A DNA stretch of 64,000 nucleotides from Litchfieldella anticariensis FP35 = DSM 16096. Its GTDB lineage: Bacteria > Pseudomonadota > Gammaproteobacteria > Pseudomonadales > Halomonadaceae. The position numbers and the translations under genes were made by a program. Positions 54,431 to 64,000 of this stretch are shown piece after piece (within the stretch, counting starts at the first letter, position 1; each line of letters starts with the position of its first letter). The notes beneath the pieces are model-generated. The model was not told the DNA's origin. It worked only from the letters and a program-made list of their open reading frames with translations, and did not search any database. Location: NCBI RefSeq assembly GCF_000409775.1, contig NZ_KE332395.1:1-64000 (forward strand). Reading direction: 5' to 3'.

Positions 54431-55373
54431 GACAATGCCGAATTTCCACACGGACAGTCCGATAAAGGACAGCTGCCATCCTGCTGCATTTGGCACTGTT
54501 CAATCAGAGGAATGTCATCTGCCATAGCCTGATCGAGCCGCTTGCCGAAGACAGGGCCCATGGTGACGTCTTCATGACGTTCCGGCGTCGCGCCATTGGG
54601 TAGCAAGGGCCCCTGGGCCGCTTGCCCCGAGCCGCTGCCCGGGCTGCCGCCGGAGTTGATCTTGACGCTGGGGCCGACGATGGTCACGCCGCCGGGGTCG
54701 AGCTTGACGAAGCTGCCGCCGGCCTTGAGGGTGATTTCGGCGCCGGCCTCGATCACCACTTTCATGCCGGCCTTGTGGTGCACTTCCTGGCCGGCTTCGA
54801 TCAGTTGCGACTGACCGTAACGGACATGGCCGCTCTGGTCGACGATGAGGTGGTCATCGCCGTCGATCCGTGTGTGGCGCTTGCCGTGCACGGTGAGGTG
54901 GTCGTCGCGGTCGATCTCGCCAATACGATCGCGTTTGACCGTGAGGTGGCTGTCGTTGCGGATCTCCTCGGTGCGGTCGTGCTCGGTGAGCAGTTCGAGG
55001 TCCTTCTGGGCGTGCAGCCAGATCTGTTCGCGGTCCTTGGCGTCGTCGAAGCGCAGTTCGTTGAAGCCGTCGCCCTGGTGGGTCTGGGTACGCAGCACGG
55101 TGCGCGTCTTGTGCTCGGGCAGCGCGTAGGGCGGAATGTTGGCGGCGTGGTAGGTGCGCCCGGTGATCAGCGGCTGGTCGGGATCGCCCTCCAGGAATGA
55201 GACAATCACCTCGTGGCCGATCCGCGGCAGCGCCAACATGCCGTAGCCACCGCCGGCCCAGCCCTGGCTGACGCGCAGCCAGGCGCTGGCGGTGTCGTCG
55301 GGGGCCGCGTAGCGGTCCCAGGGGAACTGGACCTTGACCCGGCCGTGCTCGTCGCAGTGGATCTCCTCGCCCT
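54427..55373 (-). pseudogene. vgrG: vgrG, 3' fragment
   Basis: About 315 codons of the VgrG C-terminal half: the gp5-like OB fold ([59 protein letters not shown]) and the beta-helix needle with the EI/DHLTV repeats, ending in a cysteine-rich tail ([17 protein letters not shown]). It has no start of its own. The upstream effector fragment is read in another frame, so this part should not be translated from the vgrG start. The OB-fold part is GC-rich compared with the adaptor and effector. Confidence 0.88.
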
Positions 55374-55930
55374 CAATAGCGACTGCCAGAGAGCCAGAGG
55401 CATAACGGGCTGCACCACATGATGCTGCCACACGGTGCGTTGCGGATGTTCCTGCCAGGGCGTCTGCTGGACACGTCGGAACAACGGCACGCGAATCGGT
55501 GCTCCCTCTTCGCTGGCGATCTCCAGCCATACATTGCGTTCCGGTTGATCCTTCCAGGTCCAACCATGAATCCGGCTCAACGGTTCCGGCAAATCCTCCT
55601 CTTCTACCCGAGCCGTCAGGGCCTCCTGCTCCTGCTGATCGGTCCGGTCATAGAAAACGAAACGGTGTCCCTCAGGATGTTCCTTACCCATGACCTGGAT
55701 AAAGAGCTTCTGATCTTCACATGCCTTGTGCTCGCTGAGTTCCCCGCTCATACGACATCCCCTTCCCTGGCGTGATCGATATGTTCCCTGAGCACGTCCA
55801 GACGACGGCTGACAGGGACATTTATCAATATGTCATGGATCTCCGAGTCTGCGAGACGTCGGATCAACTCAAAAAACTCTCTGTACTGATCGGCAGGAAT
55901 TTCGAGTTGCTGAGCCGCACGATAGTGCTC
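55374..55930. repeat. 557-bp direct repeat, inserted copy inside vgrG
   Basis: A perfect copy of 53193-53749 lying between the two vgrG fragments. It replaces roughly 250-300 codons of the VgrG core. It creates two chimeric frames: VgrG residues 1-155 fused in frame to the last 60 residues of the DUF4123 adaptor (55748-56395), and the first 126 effector residues running out of frame into vgrG (55206-55751). Junctions show only 3-4 bases of possible microhomology (GAG; ATTG). Confidence 0.95.
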
Positions 55931-56395
55931 CAGGTCGGTCTCGCGGTACTGCACGCAGAACTCGCGCTCGGCGAGTTCGCGGGTCACCGCGAAGGCAACC
56001 TCATGGAGGCCGTGTTCGGCGCACAGCGTATTGAGGATGGTCAGCGGCGAGACGTGCTGGAAGATGCGCGAGTTGTGACGCAGCGACAAGCGCCACAGCG
56101 CCGGGCGGATCACCACCTCGTAACGGGTGCGGCGATGGCCGCGATCGCCGCGCTGGAACTCGGCGGCGATGCCGTGCACGTGGCGCAGCGCCTCGCCATC
56201 CTGCCACAGGGTCAGGGTCAACTCGCGTTCCAGCCAGTCCGTGGGGCTCAACCCGCCATCGCGGCTGGCGAAGGCCACGCGCAGATGGAAGGGCGCGGAG
56301 AGCGCCTCCTCGAAGGTGAAGTCAACCACCGCCAGGTCGAGCGCCGGCTGACCGGCGAGGGTGAGCGTGAACTGGAGACCGGTCTGGTTGGCCAT
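55931..56395 (-). pseudogene. vgrG: vgrG, 5' fragment
   Basis: The first 155 codons of VgrG (gp27-like part): FTLTLAGQPALDLAVVDFTF, then SPTDWLERELTLTLW, the RTRYEVVIRPALWRLSLRHNSRIFQ segment and FCVQYRETDLE, where a normal VgrG continues with F-V-x-R-L. Here the frame continues into the adaptor C-terminus for 60 residues and stops at 55748. It begins one base after the PAAR gene stop. A functional trimeric spike cannot be made from this fragment. Confidence 0.88.
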
Positions 56396-56396
56396 C

Positions 56397-56684
56397 TCAG
56401 CTGCCCTCCCCGCTGGCCGAGCCGATCACCACACCACCACAGTCCACGGCGTGGCCGGTCAGGGCGGCGGGCTTGCCATCGATCATGATGCTACCCGAGC
56501 CTTCAGCGATGGCGCGGGGGTGAGGGGAATTATCAGGCTTGGTGTGCGGCGCAAGGGGGTCGCCTTGGCGTGCCGCTGGCTTGCCGTCGATGATCACCGT
56601 CGGGCTGCCGGCAATCACCGGGGTCGGGGGAAACCCCTCGTGGTCGGTGCCGATGTCCCCTACGAGTACGAGCTTGCGTCCCAT
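56397..56684 (-). CDS. PAAR-domain T6SS spike tip protein
   Basis: A 95-residue PAAR protein that would cap the VgrG trimer. It shows the repeated pattern of the family, GSPTVIIDGKPAARQGDPLAPH and GSIMIDGKPAALTGHAVDCGG, with His and Cys residues (H47 region, H83, C87) able to hold the zinc. It has no effector extension. It is followed directly by vgrG and preceded by a GNAT gene. Confidence 0.92.
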   Translation of the reverse strand: MGRKLVLVGDIGTDHEGFPPTPVIAGSPTVIIDGKPAARQGDPLAPHTKPDNSPHPRAIAEGSGSIMIDGKPAALTGHAVDCGGVVIGSASGEGS

Positions 56685-56724
56685 CCGTCGCTCTCCTTGT
56701 CTTGTCAGCGAGGCAACACTGCTA

Positions 56725-57315
56725 TCAGTGCCACTCGGCCGGTGCCTCGAAGCTGACGATCTCCGAAGCGTTGATGTGCATGCGCTGGAAGCCGGCGGTC
56801 TCCAGACTGCGAATCGCTGCCTTGCAGGCTAACGGCAGGCGCGTTTGCAATGGCGTGCCGTTCAATGTGCGGCGAGCGGCCAGCAACAGCCGCGCACCAT
56901 GGCCACTGCCCTGCCATGGCGGCTCGATGAAGAAGAAGCGCAGCTGCCAGGCCGCCTCGTCATCGGGCCGGCAGGCCAGCAGCATGCCCAATGGCTCTCC
57001 TTCCCCATGCTTGAGCACCAGCAAGCGGCCCTGCCAGTGCGCAACGCCTTCATCATTGCGTTGCAGCCACACCCGACGATGCACGGTGAACTCCAGGGCC
57101 CGGCGCAGGGTTTCGAGACGTGAGGGCTCGCGTAGCACCCATGGCGACTGTCCCTGTCCGTCGGCACGACATGCCGCCTCGAGAAAGCGCTCGATATCGG
57201 CCGGCTGGGCATCGGACAGCGCACGCGGCGCGGTATCCGCCTCGGCCGCGTGAGGTGCCGATGTCTCCGTCTCCCGTCGTCCGCCACCCAGCAATCGCTT
57301 AAGCGTCGTTAACAT
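56725..57315 (-). CDS. GNAT-family N-acetyltransferase in the T6SS cluster
   Basis: A 196-residue protein. After a 40-residue variable N-terminus comes a GNAT fold (about residues 45-190), with RFFFIEPPWQGSGHGARLLLAARRTL containing the acetyl-CoA loop (Q-G-S-G-H-G) and ending AAIRSLETAGFQRMHIN. The substrate is unknown. The start at 57315 has an AGGAGG site and overlaps tssM by 17 bases, so it is an integral operon member. It may modify a T6SS component, but this is inference. Confidence 0.75.
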   Translation of the reverse strand: MLTTLKRLLGGGRRETETSAPHAAEADTAPRALSDAQPADIERFLEAACRADGQGQSPWVLREPSRLETLRRALEFTVHRRVWLQRNDEGVAHWQGRLLVLKHGEGEPLGMLLACRPDDEAAWQLRFFFIEPPWQGSGHGARLLLAARRTLNGTPLQTRLPLACKAAIRSLETAGFQRMHINASEIVSFEAPAEWH

Positions 57316-60300
57316 CGTTGGGGCCTCCTTCGGCATAGAGCGCAGTTGGCAGCTGGAAACCGGCCACCAAGGGACGCGTGAAGGGATTACGGGTAGCGTC
57401 GGCACGCAGCCGATAGCGCATCGTGCCGCCATCGACGTTGAAGCGCAGATCCAGCTCGCGTTCGCTGGCACCGATCACATCGGCCTCGTCGAGCAGGCGG
57501 AACCAAGCCCAGGCACCGTCACGACGCAAGCTTCGCGGGGAACGATTCACCTGGCTGGGCACCATGGTCACACGGCTTTCGGTGCCCCCGCGCAAGGTAT
57601 TGGGCCAGATCATCGACACCCGGCTGTTGGCGTTGTGGGTATATTCGATCAACTGACCATCGACGCTGATTACGCTGCGCCGCTTGTCGGAACTCAGGCT
57701 CACGGGTTCGAGGCTGAATTCCACGTCGAGCACACCATCGCGATCGAAATAGGCTTCACGAATGCGCTCGGCTTGTTGCATGGCCGCGAACACGCTGTCA
57801 CGCAGCAACGAGTTGCCGTTGGCGTCACGCAGTTGCTCCGGTGCGCCTTCGATGAACGGACGCAGGTTGTCCTGATAGAAGCTATCGAGAGTGCCGCCAG
57901 GGGCAAAGAAGGCCTCGAAGTCCTCGAGGGCAACCTCACGCGAGGCGTCGCGCGCCAGCGGATAACGGCCAGCCAGACGATCCTGGTAAGGGGCGACTAC
58001 GTCGTCGAGCCACTGCCTTTCGAGATGGCGGATGGCACTGGCCATCAGCACCTGCCAGCTCTGGTCGGCCAGACTCTCGAGCATGCTGTCCACGGGTGCG
58101 GGCATGTCCTCGGCAATCCGTTGCAGGTTATGGATGGGATCGCCACCGCTCAACGCCAGGCGATCGCGAGCGCTGACGAAGGCGGCACGCCCCGGATCGC
58201 TGGCTCCCTGCACCTGACGCAGGTAATCGCGCAATTCAGCGATGGCGGCCTTGACCTCGACGAGGTCTGACGGTTCGTCATCACGCGACTCGAGCAATTC
58301 GTTGAGCGAGGCGAAGTGCTGCTCGATCTCACCGGCCAACTGATAGCGCGGCGATTGTTCCAACGCCCGACGCGCTACTTCGTCGTCGGCCGGAAGCTCT
58401 GGATAAAGGCGAGTATGGTGGGCTACCTCGCTCAACAGCCGATCCAGCGGTCGACTGGCACCAAGCAACGTATCCATCACCACCACCGCTTGAGCGATGT
58501 CAGGAACGGGTACTAGCTCGACATTGTCCAGCGCCTGGCGCCAGGTAATGTGATAGTCACCGACATAGCGTTCGCGAAGCGCATCACGCAGGCGACGCTG
58601 GTCGGTCTCGCTGAAGTCGATATTGTCACGCCGGCCTAGCACCCATAGATCGATCATCGCCAGTTCGGTGGCTTGATCGACCTCCTTGAGGAAGTAACCC
58701 TCGAAGCCGTTGCGAGTCACCAGGCTGGGGATGCGCACCTCAGCAGGATCGTCGTGACGCGCCATGAATACCGCACTGAAGGCTGGGCCGACTCCTTGGC
58801 GCAGGTCCAGCGTTGCTCCCCGACGTCGATCGCTACCGGCCTTGAGAGTGGCGTAAACACGCTCAGCCATCGGCTGACGACCAAGTTCTTCCTGGGCGGC
58901 CTCCAGGCTGCCACGCAACGGCGCCATGGCCACTACGGCACGCTGGTCGCCGGCGACGACATGCCCTTCCAGGTCGGTATAGGCCAGCGCGTAGTCGAGG
59001 TGATCGAGCAGACGCTGTTGCACACTGCCACGCTGGGGAAACTGGCGCTGCCAGCGATTGGCCATGAACTCGCGAACCCGTTCCGGCTGGCGGCCGCTGG
59101 CGTCGGACATCATGCGCAGGATGCGCAGCAATGCCAGTTTCTCGTTACTCTCCGCCTCGGCACGGTTCATGTCGTCCATGATCCCGACCATCAACGCTGG
59201 CAGGAAGTGATACTCGAGCACCGCCAGATAGGCGCCTTCCACCTGACGCCCCACCGAGCGCCCCTGATAGAGCCCCATGTCAGCAAGCACAGGCAGATGC
59301 TCACGATAATCACCGAACTCCAAGGTGGCGTTGCGCAGTCGATCCAGCGGCTCGAGCAATGCATACCCGGTGGGGTCGTCACTCTGCAATTCGGCAGGTC
59401 GAGCGGCAAGGAAGCCTTCTGCCTTTTCCTCCACCGCCGCCAAGGCAGTGGCGTTCTTCTGGTAGAAATGGCTCCAACCACCGACCACGACTGCGCCGCC
59501 AAACAGGCAAGCCAGGACACTGACACGCCGCAGGTGACGCCGGCGTCGTGCGGCACGGGCGTTATCACCGGCCAACCCCGCTTCGGGGTAGATCACCTTG
59601 TCGAACAGTTCCTCGGTGAAGTAGAGCGCGCTACGCGCGGCACGATGCGCCGGCTGCACGCTTTCTTCCATGCCATAGCGACGCGCGGCGGCATCGACGA
59701 AGGGGTCTTCGGGCACCCCCTGCTGATAGACGGAGGTGAAATAGGTACCGCGTACCATCGCCGCAGTCGAGTAGCGGTCGCTGGCGAGCGCTTCGTGCAG
59801 GAAACCAAGCAACACGTCACGCAGGCCGGCCAGCTGACGTACGAAGCGGAATACCGATTCGCGCTCTTCACGGTCGCGGCATTCGGCAAGCAGTGACGGC
59901 AGGCTGCGGTTGAGGCGCTCGAGCATGGTGTCGAAGGAGGTCGTGAACTCCTCTTCCCACTGCCCGGGACGGTCAAGCGAGGCAGCGCTGAAGGTGAAGC
60001 CCAGGGGAGCGCGGCGCGCAGCACGCGAATAGTGCCGGAAGAAGTCGTCGAAGCCATGCAGCAGGTCCATCTTGCTGAAGGTGATGTAAACCGGCAAGCG
60101 CGCGGCATGGCGCTCCATCAACTCACGCAAGCGTGCTCGCAGCAGGGTGGCATAGGCCTTGCGCACCGCCACTCGAGCATCGCTCAAGCGCGCCAGATCG
60201 AGGACCAGGATCACGCCATCCAGCGGACGCTGCGGCCGGCGGTTCTCCAGCCACTCGACGAAATGATCCCACAACCGGCTCTGCCGTTCCTGAGGCTTGC

Positions 60301-60970
60301 CATCGTCAGTTTCCAGCGCGCCTTGTGTCAGCAGCTCGCCATCCGGGTCGATCAATACCGCCTTGTCACCGATCCACCAGTCGAAGCCAAGACTTCCATT
60401 CTTGCCGTGACCGGAGGCCTTCATCACATGGGTAAGGGTGAATTCCTGACCTGAGCGGTTGATCAGGCTGGTCTTGCCTGCATTCTCGACCCCCATCACC
60501 AGATACCAGGGCAAGCGATAGCGGGCCCCAGGGCCGCCACCCAGACTATTGATCAGCTCGCTCAGGGTAGCGTCGAGAGTGGCCTCCTGCCGCTCGACCT
60601 CGGCTTGAATCGGGTCGAGTTGCATCTGTTCGGCCTGCCGACGCTCCGCATCCATCTCACGCAGCCGGCGAGCCAGGCGAATCCCCCACACCAGAGCCAC
60701 CACCGTAGCCAGTGCCAAGGTCGCCAGCAGGCGGTTGAGCCAGGGGCCGAGCGGATGGCTGTCACGGATTTCCCACATCGGCCCCAGCCACCAGATGGCG
60801 ACCACCGCAGCCACCACCAGCAAGCCCCACATCACACCTGTCAGCTTGGAACTCTTCTTGCGTAACCCCTGAGCCTTGTTGGCGTGTGCCTTGGCCAGAT
60901 TGGCGTTGCCTTGTAGACGCGATGCACCGGGCACCACACGGCCCAGCGCGGCCTTGAGTCCTCTCCACAT
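57299..60970 (-). CDS. tssM: T6SS membrane-complex protein TssM (IcmF)
   Basis: A 1223-residue inner membrane protein of the T6SS envelope complex. It has two N-terminal helices (about residues 43-62 and 82-100) and a cytosolic NTPase-like domain with Walker A GVENAGKTSL near residue 163. A third helix lies near 485-505 (VSVLACLFGGAVVVGG), followed by a large periplasmic region ending in a beta-rich C-terminal domain. Length and order match IcmF family proteins. Other core genes (tssL, tssJ, tssK) must lie beyond the window. Confidence 0.93.
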   Translation of the reverse strand: MWRGLKAALGRVVPGASRLQGNANLAKAHANKAQGLRKKSSKLTGVMWGLLVVAAVVAIWWLGPMWEIRDSHPLGPWLNRLLATLALATVVALVWGIRLARRLREMDAERRQAEQMQLDPIQAEVERQEATLDATLSELINSLGGGPGARYRLPWYLVMGVENAGKTSLINRSGQEFTLTHVMKASGHGKNGSLGFDWWIGDKAVLIDPDGELLTQGALETDDGKPQERQSRLWDHFVEWLENRRPQRPLDGVILVLDLARLSDARVAVRKAYATLLRARLRELMERHAARLPVYITFSKMDLLHGFDDFFRHYSRAARRAPLGFTFSAASLDRPGQWEEEFTTSFDTMLERLNRSLPSLLAECRDREERESVFRFVRQLAGLRDVLLGFLHEALASDRYSTAAMVRGTYFTSVYQQGVPEDPFVDAAARRYGMEESVQPAHRAARSALYFTEELFDKVIYPEAGLAGDNARAARRRRHLRRVSVLACLFGGAVVVGGWSHFYQKNATALAAVEEKAEGFLAARPAELQSDDPTGYALLEPLDRLRNATLEFGDYREHLPVLADMGLYQGRSVGRQVEGAYLAVLEYHFLPALMVGIMDDMNRAEAESNEKLALLRILRMMSDASGRQPERVREFMANRWQRQFPQRGSVQQRLLDHLDYALAYTDLEGHVVAGDQRAVVAMAPLRGSLEAAQEELGRQPMAERVYATLKAGSDRRRGATLDLRQGVGPAFSAVFMARHDDPAEVRIPSLVTRNGFEGYFLKEVDQATELAMIDLWVLGRRDNIDFSETDQRRLRDALRERYVGDYHITWRQALDNVELVPVPDIAQAVVVMDTLLGASRPLDRLLSEVAHHTRLYPELPADDEVARRALEQSPRYQLAGEIEQHFASLNELLESRDDEPSDLVEVKAAIAELRDYLRQVQGASDPGRAAFVSARDRLALSGGDPIHNLQRIAEDMPAPVDSMLESLADQSWQVLMASAIRHLERQWLDDVVAPYQDRLAGRYPLARDASREVALEDFEAFFAPGGTLDSFYQDNLRPFIEGAPEQLRDANGNSLLRDSVFAAMQQAERIREAYFDRDGVLDVEFSLEPVSLSSDKRRSVISVDGQLIEYTHNANSRVSMIWPNTLRGGTESRVTMVPSQVNRSPRSLRRDGAWAWFRLLDEADVIGASERELDLRFNVDGGTMRYRLRADATRNPFTRPLVAGFQLPTALYAEGGPNDVNDA

Positions 60971-61031
60971 GAGCCTTATCCCTCGTCCCTGTCGATGTCA
61001 TTGATGAGCGCGATATCGTGCATAACCGGTT

Positions 61032-62480
61032 TCATGCCTTGAGCGATGCCTCGAGTCGTGCCAGCAGCGCCGGCTCCCACTGGGATAGATCGATGTTGAT
61101 GACGCTCTGGTGCACGGCTCTATAGTGCTGACGGGCCAGTGCCTCGAGCCCCGCTTCGTGCAGTAAGTCGGCACTTGCCAACCGCCAATAGGTGCTGTCG
61201 CGTGGCGAGCGGGCTGCGGCCAGGCCTTGGTCAAGTATCTTCAAGGCCACTTCCAACCCCTGCTCGGCCAGGCACTCGCGAGCCTCTTCCAAGCCCGCCT
61301 GCCAGGGATCGCCGCCTATGTGGCTGCCACCCGTGGCGCTGGCCGGAACACTGTGCAACCAACGCTGGGTCTCGCCATCGACAAAGGGAGTGCCATCGTT
61401 GAAGGTCAATGCCTCGATGCCGGGCAGGCGCGTCACGAAGCGTGCCGTTTCGTCGCGAATGCTATCGGCGCAGCGGATATGGCCCAGCCGTTTGGCAAGC
61501 GTGGCGCTGAGACGGTGCCCTTCCAACCAGTAGGGGCTGACCGCCAGGCTGTTCTCGATACGCCGCCACAAGGCGGTATCGCCTCCCCGTTCCACGGCCT
61601 CGCGGTAGTCAGCGGCACGATCGGCGGATACCGGCGCCAACTCGGTACGCTCGCCATCCCGGGTGGCCGGCAGCACCTGGATACCGCTCCAGGTGGCATG
61701 ACGACGTAGGCGGTAACCCAGCACTTCGCCCGGCGACTGCTCGTTGAGAAAATCCGCCAGTTTCAGCAATGTCTGGCGATTGCCACGCTCATTGCCGGCT
61801 TCCAGCCGTAACTCCGGCATTTTCGCCATGCCCCCGGAAGAGGTGGGCGAGGCGCTGCCGTTGTCAGAAACCGTCTCGGCAGTGGAAGCCGAACTGGTTT
61901 CAGCAGGTGCCGGGGCGTCGTCCCGGGAACGAGCGTCAACCAGGCAACGCCGCAGTTCGTCCAACTCGCCTTGGGGCAGGCCATGCTCCCGCGCCAGCGA
62001 TGCCAAGGCATCGAGCGATGCCTGACAAGCCTGGTACTCGTCATCGGCTCCCTTGAAATCCAAGGCCGAAGCCAGCTTCACTGCACGTTGGCTGAACTGC
62101 TGGAACAAGCGCGGTCGCATCTTCTCGCCACGTGGCCCCTGGAAGGGGTAGGCCTGGTGCCACCACTGCTCGAGGCTGCCGGCCAACAGCCGCAACGACA
62201 GCGCAAAACGCACGCCATCCCCGCTGCGCTGCAGACAGTGCAACAAGTGGCCGAGTACCTTGAGATCCTTACCAGTCTCGCTGAGTAGCCGAACGGCACG
62301 GGCTTCGGCCCCTTGCCAATCGACCTCCCCGTGTTGCAGCGAGCCAATCTTCATCATTTCCTCGTCCAGCCAGGCATAGTCGGCGCTATCGGCGACTGGC
62401 TGTCCCACTCCCCGGCCTTCCTCCTCCTCCTTCAGAGGCTCCAACAGAGGGGCCAGATGCGCATCGGCAGTGATTTGCAT
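61032..62480 (-). CDS. tssA: T6SS protein TssA
   Basis: A 482-residue protein with an ImpA_N domain (about residues 20-140: DYAWLDEEMMKIG, GKDLKVLGHLLHCLQRSG and QWWHQAYPFQGPRGEKMRPRL). It has a low-complexity serine/alanine linker near 195-215 and a C-terminal VasJ-like helical domain. TssA primes and coordinates tail tube and sheath assembly. It lies 61 bases upstream of tssM and 10 bases downstream of tagO. Confidence 0.9.
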   Translation of the reverse strand: MQITADAHLAPLLEPLKEEEEGRGVGQPVADSADYAWLDEEMMKIGSLQHGEVDWQGAEARAVRLLSETGKDLKVLGHLLHCLQRSGDGVRFALSLRLLAGSLEQWWHQAYPFQGPRGEKMRPRLFQQFSQRAVKLASALDFKGADDEYQACQASLDALASLAREHGLPQGELDELRRCLVDARSRDDAPAPAETSSASTAETVSDNGSASPTSSGGMAKMPELRLEAGNERGNRQTLLKLADFLNEQSPGEVLGYRLRRHATWSGIQVLPATRDGERTELAPVSADRAADYREAVERGGDTALWRRIENSLAVSPYWLEGHRLSATLAKRLGHIRCADSIRDETARFVTRLPGIEALTFNDGTPFVDGETQRWLHSVPASATGGSHIGGDPWQAGLEEARECLAEQGLEVALKILDQGLAAARSPRDSTYWRLASADLLHEAGLEALARQHYRAVHQSVINIDLSQWEPALLARLEASLKA

Positions 62481-62490
62481 GTGTCCCTCC

Positions 62491-63149
62491 TTACCAGCGG
62501 CAGGTGTCGCGCAGTGGCTGAATCTTCTGGCGCAACCCCGTCAGATCGAAGCGCAGACCGTCGAGCACCTCGAGATCACTGCTCAGCGTCAGTTCCTGGG
62601 CATCCAGCAGTTGTCGCAGAGTCGCGATAGCCGGTAACCCGCGGCCACCACTGACCACATGGCCGCCATCACGAATCCGCCACTCCTGTGTCAGCTCGCG
62701 GCCGGCACCGATCAGGTGCAGCCGGGTACGCGGCTCACTGGAAGCCTCCGGCAAATGCAGTTGGAAACGAGTGATGGCTTTCTCGCATGCGATCACCAGT
62801 CGCGGCCGGGGCGGCGTGGTACCGAGCGCCGGGGCGCTCATCAACACATCGCCGCCCCGTTCCCCCACCAGAAAGCCGAAATCCTCGCCATGGCGAGTCC
62901 GCTCCTGGGCCTGAATGGCGTGCCACAGTGCGGGGAGCGGATCGTCGACGCTTACCCCGTTCCCATCGGAGGAGAAGCGAAACAGCGCGTCATAGCATTC
63001 CAGGCGTTCCAGGCGCGACTGTCGCTCGGCACAGGCTTGCGCGCGTTCCACCACGCTGGCGGCGCTGTCCGCCTGCGACGCGGCACTTGTCAGACCTAGT
63101 CCGATGACCAAGGTCATGGCGATCATCGGGCGAATTACGAACATCGGGC

Positions 63150-63153
<4 letters not shown>
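62491..63153 (-). CDS. tagO: T6SS-associated periplasmic protein TagO (VasI)
   Basis: A 220-residue exported protein. A signal peptide covers about residues 1-27 ([20 protein letters not shown]). The mature start [19 protein letters not shown] resembles the VasI/TagO family, with its cysteine pair. The conserved middle [12 protein letters not shown] and [27 protein letters not shown] completes the match. Its function in T6SS is not well defined. The ATG at 63153 overlaps the activator gene stop by 4 bases; a second in-frame ATG at 63144 is possible. Confidence 0.85.

Positions 63154-64000
<847 letters not shown>

Noticed and set aside
55206-55751. A second small effector gene
   Set aside because: Its first 126 codons are an exact copy of the effector start, and the rest is vgrG sequence in the wrong frame, so it is a product of the duplication.
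58673-59896. Open frame antisense to tssM
   Set aside because: A shadow of the tssM codon pattern; tssM has clear family features across the same bases.

Overview
The window looks like chromosomal DNA of a moderately GC-rich gammaproteobacterium. The gene content (prlC-yheV, SAH riboswitch-ahcY, metK-tktA, a TAXI-type TRAP transporter, a type VI secretion cluster) is what I would expect from Halomonas or a close relative of the Halomonadaceae. That placement comes from family recognition by eye, not from a database search. I see no tRNA, rRNA, CRISPR array or prophage.

Layout: 0.1-10.3 kb is a lactate block. A minus-strand operon lutA-lutB-lutC-dld faces a plus-strand operon holding an LldR/PdhR-type repressor, a DctB-type sensor kinase and a DctD-type sigma-54 activator. 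Two near-identical palindromic operators lie between them. 10.3-15.5 kb holds housekeeping genes (ydjM-like, gamma-carbonic anhydrase-like, an NSS sodium symporter, prlC, yheV). 15.5-19.1 kb is a TAXI TRAP transporter behind a sigma-54-like promoter with a strong upstream palindrome, a candidate DctD target. 19.1-26.9 kb holds sodC, metF, three transporter or regulator genes, a GST/TetR divergent pair, an LpxH-like phosphoesterase and two small envelope proteins.

26.9-35.2 kb is the most unusual part. It is a tightly overlapping eight-gene operon encoding the membrane arm of complex I (NuoA, H, J, K, L, M, N homologues) plus one NuoB-NuoD-like fusion protein. The NADH module (NuoEFG), the ferredoxin-like NuoI and NuoC are absent. 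The fusion lacks the NuoB cysteine ligands and the NuoD quinone-site histidines, and NuoH, NuoA and NuoN also lack hallmark residues. It looks like a redox-free, ion-translocating relative of complex I with an unknown driving force.

35.7-43.8 kb holds a phospholipase D-family lipoprotein and methyl-cycle genes (ahcY with an SAH riboswitch, metK), then tktA and a class I aldolase. An IS1182-type element (43962-45542) sits inside the presumed terminator of a tandem hsp20 pair and is flanked by a 26-bp direct repeat. lrgAB follows.

47.8-64.0 kb is the end of a type VI secretion (T6SS) cluster, all on the minus strand: sigma-54 activator (cut by the window edge), tagO, tssA, tssM, a GNAT protein, PAAR, vgrG, a DUF4123 adaptor, a large MIX/VasX-like effector and two membrane proteins that may be immunity factors. 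The vgrG is broken: its middle is replaced by a 557-bp perfect copy of the adaptor/effector junction found 2.2 kb away. Both putative immunity genes carry a 10-base G tract in frame, which would suit phase variation.
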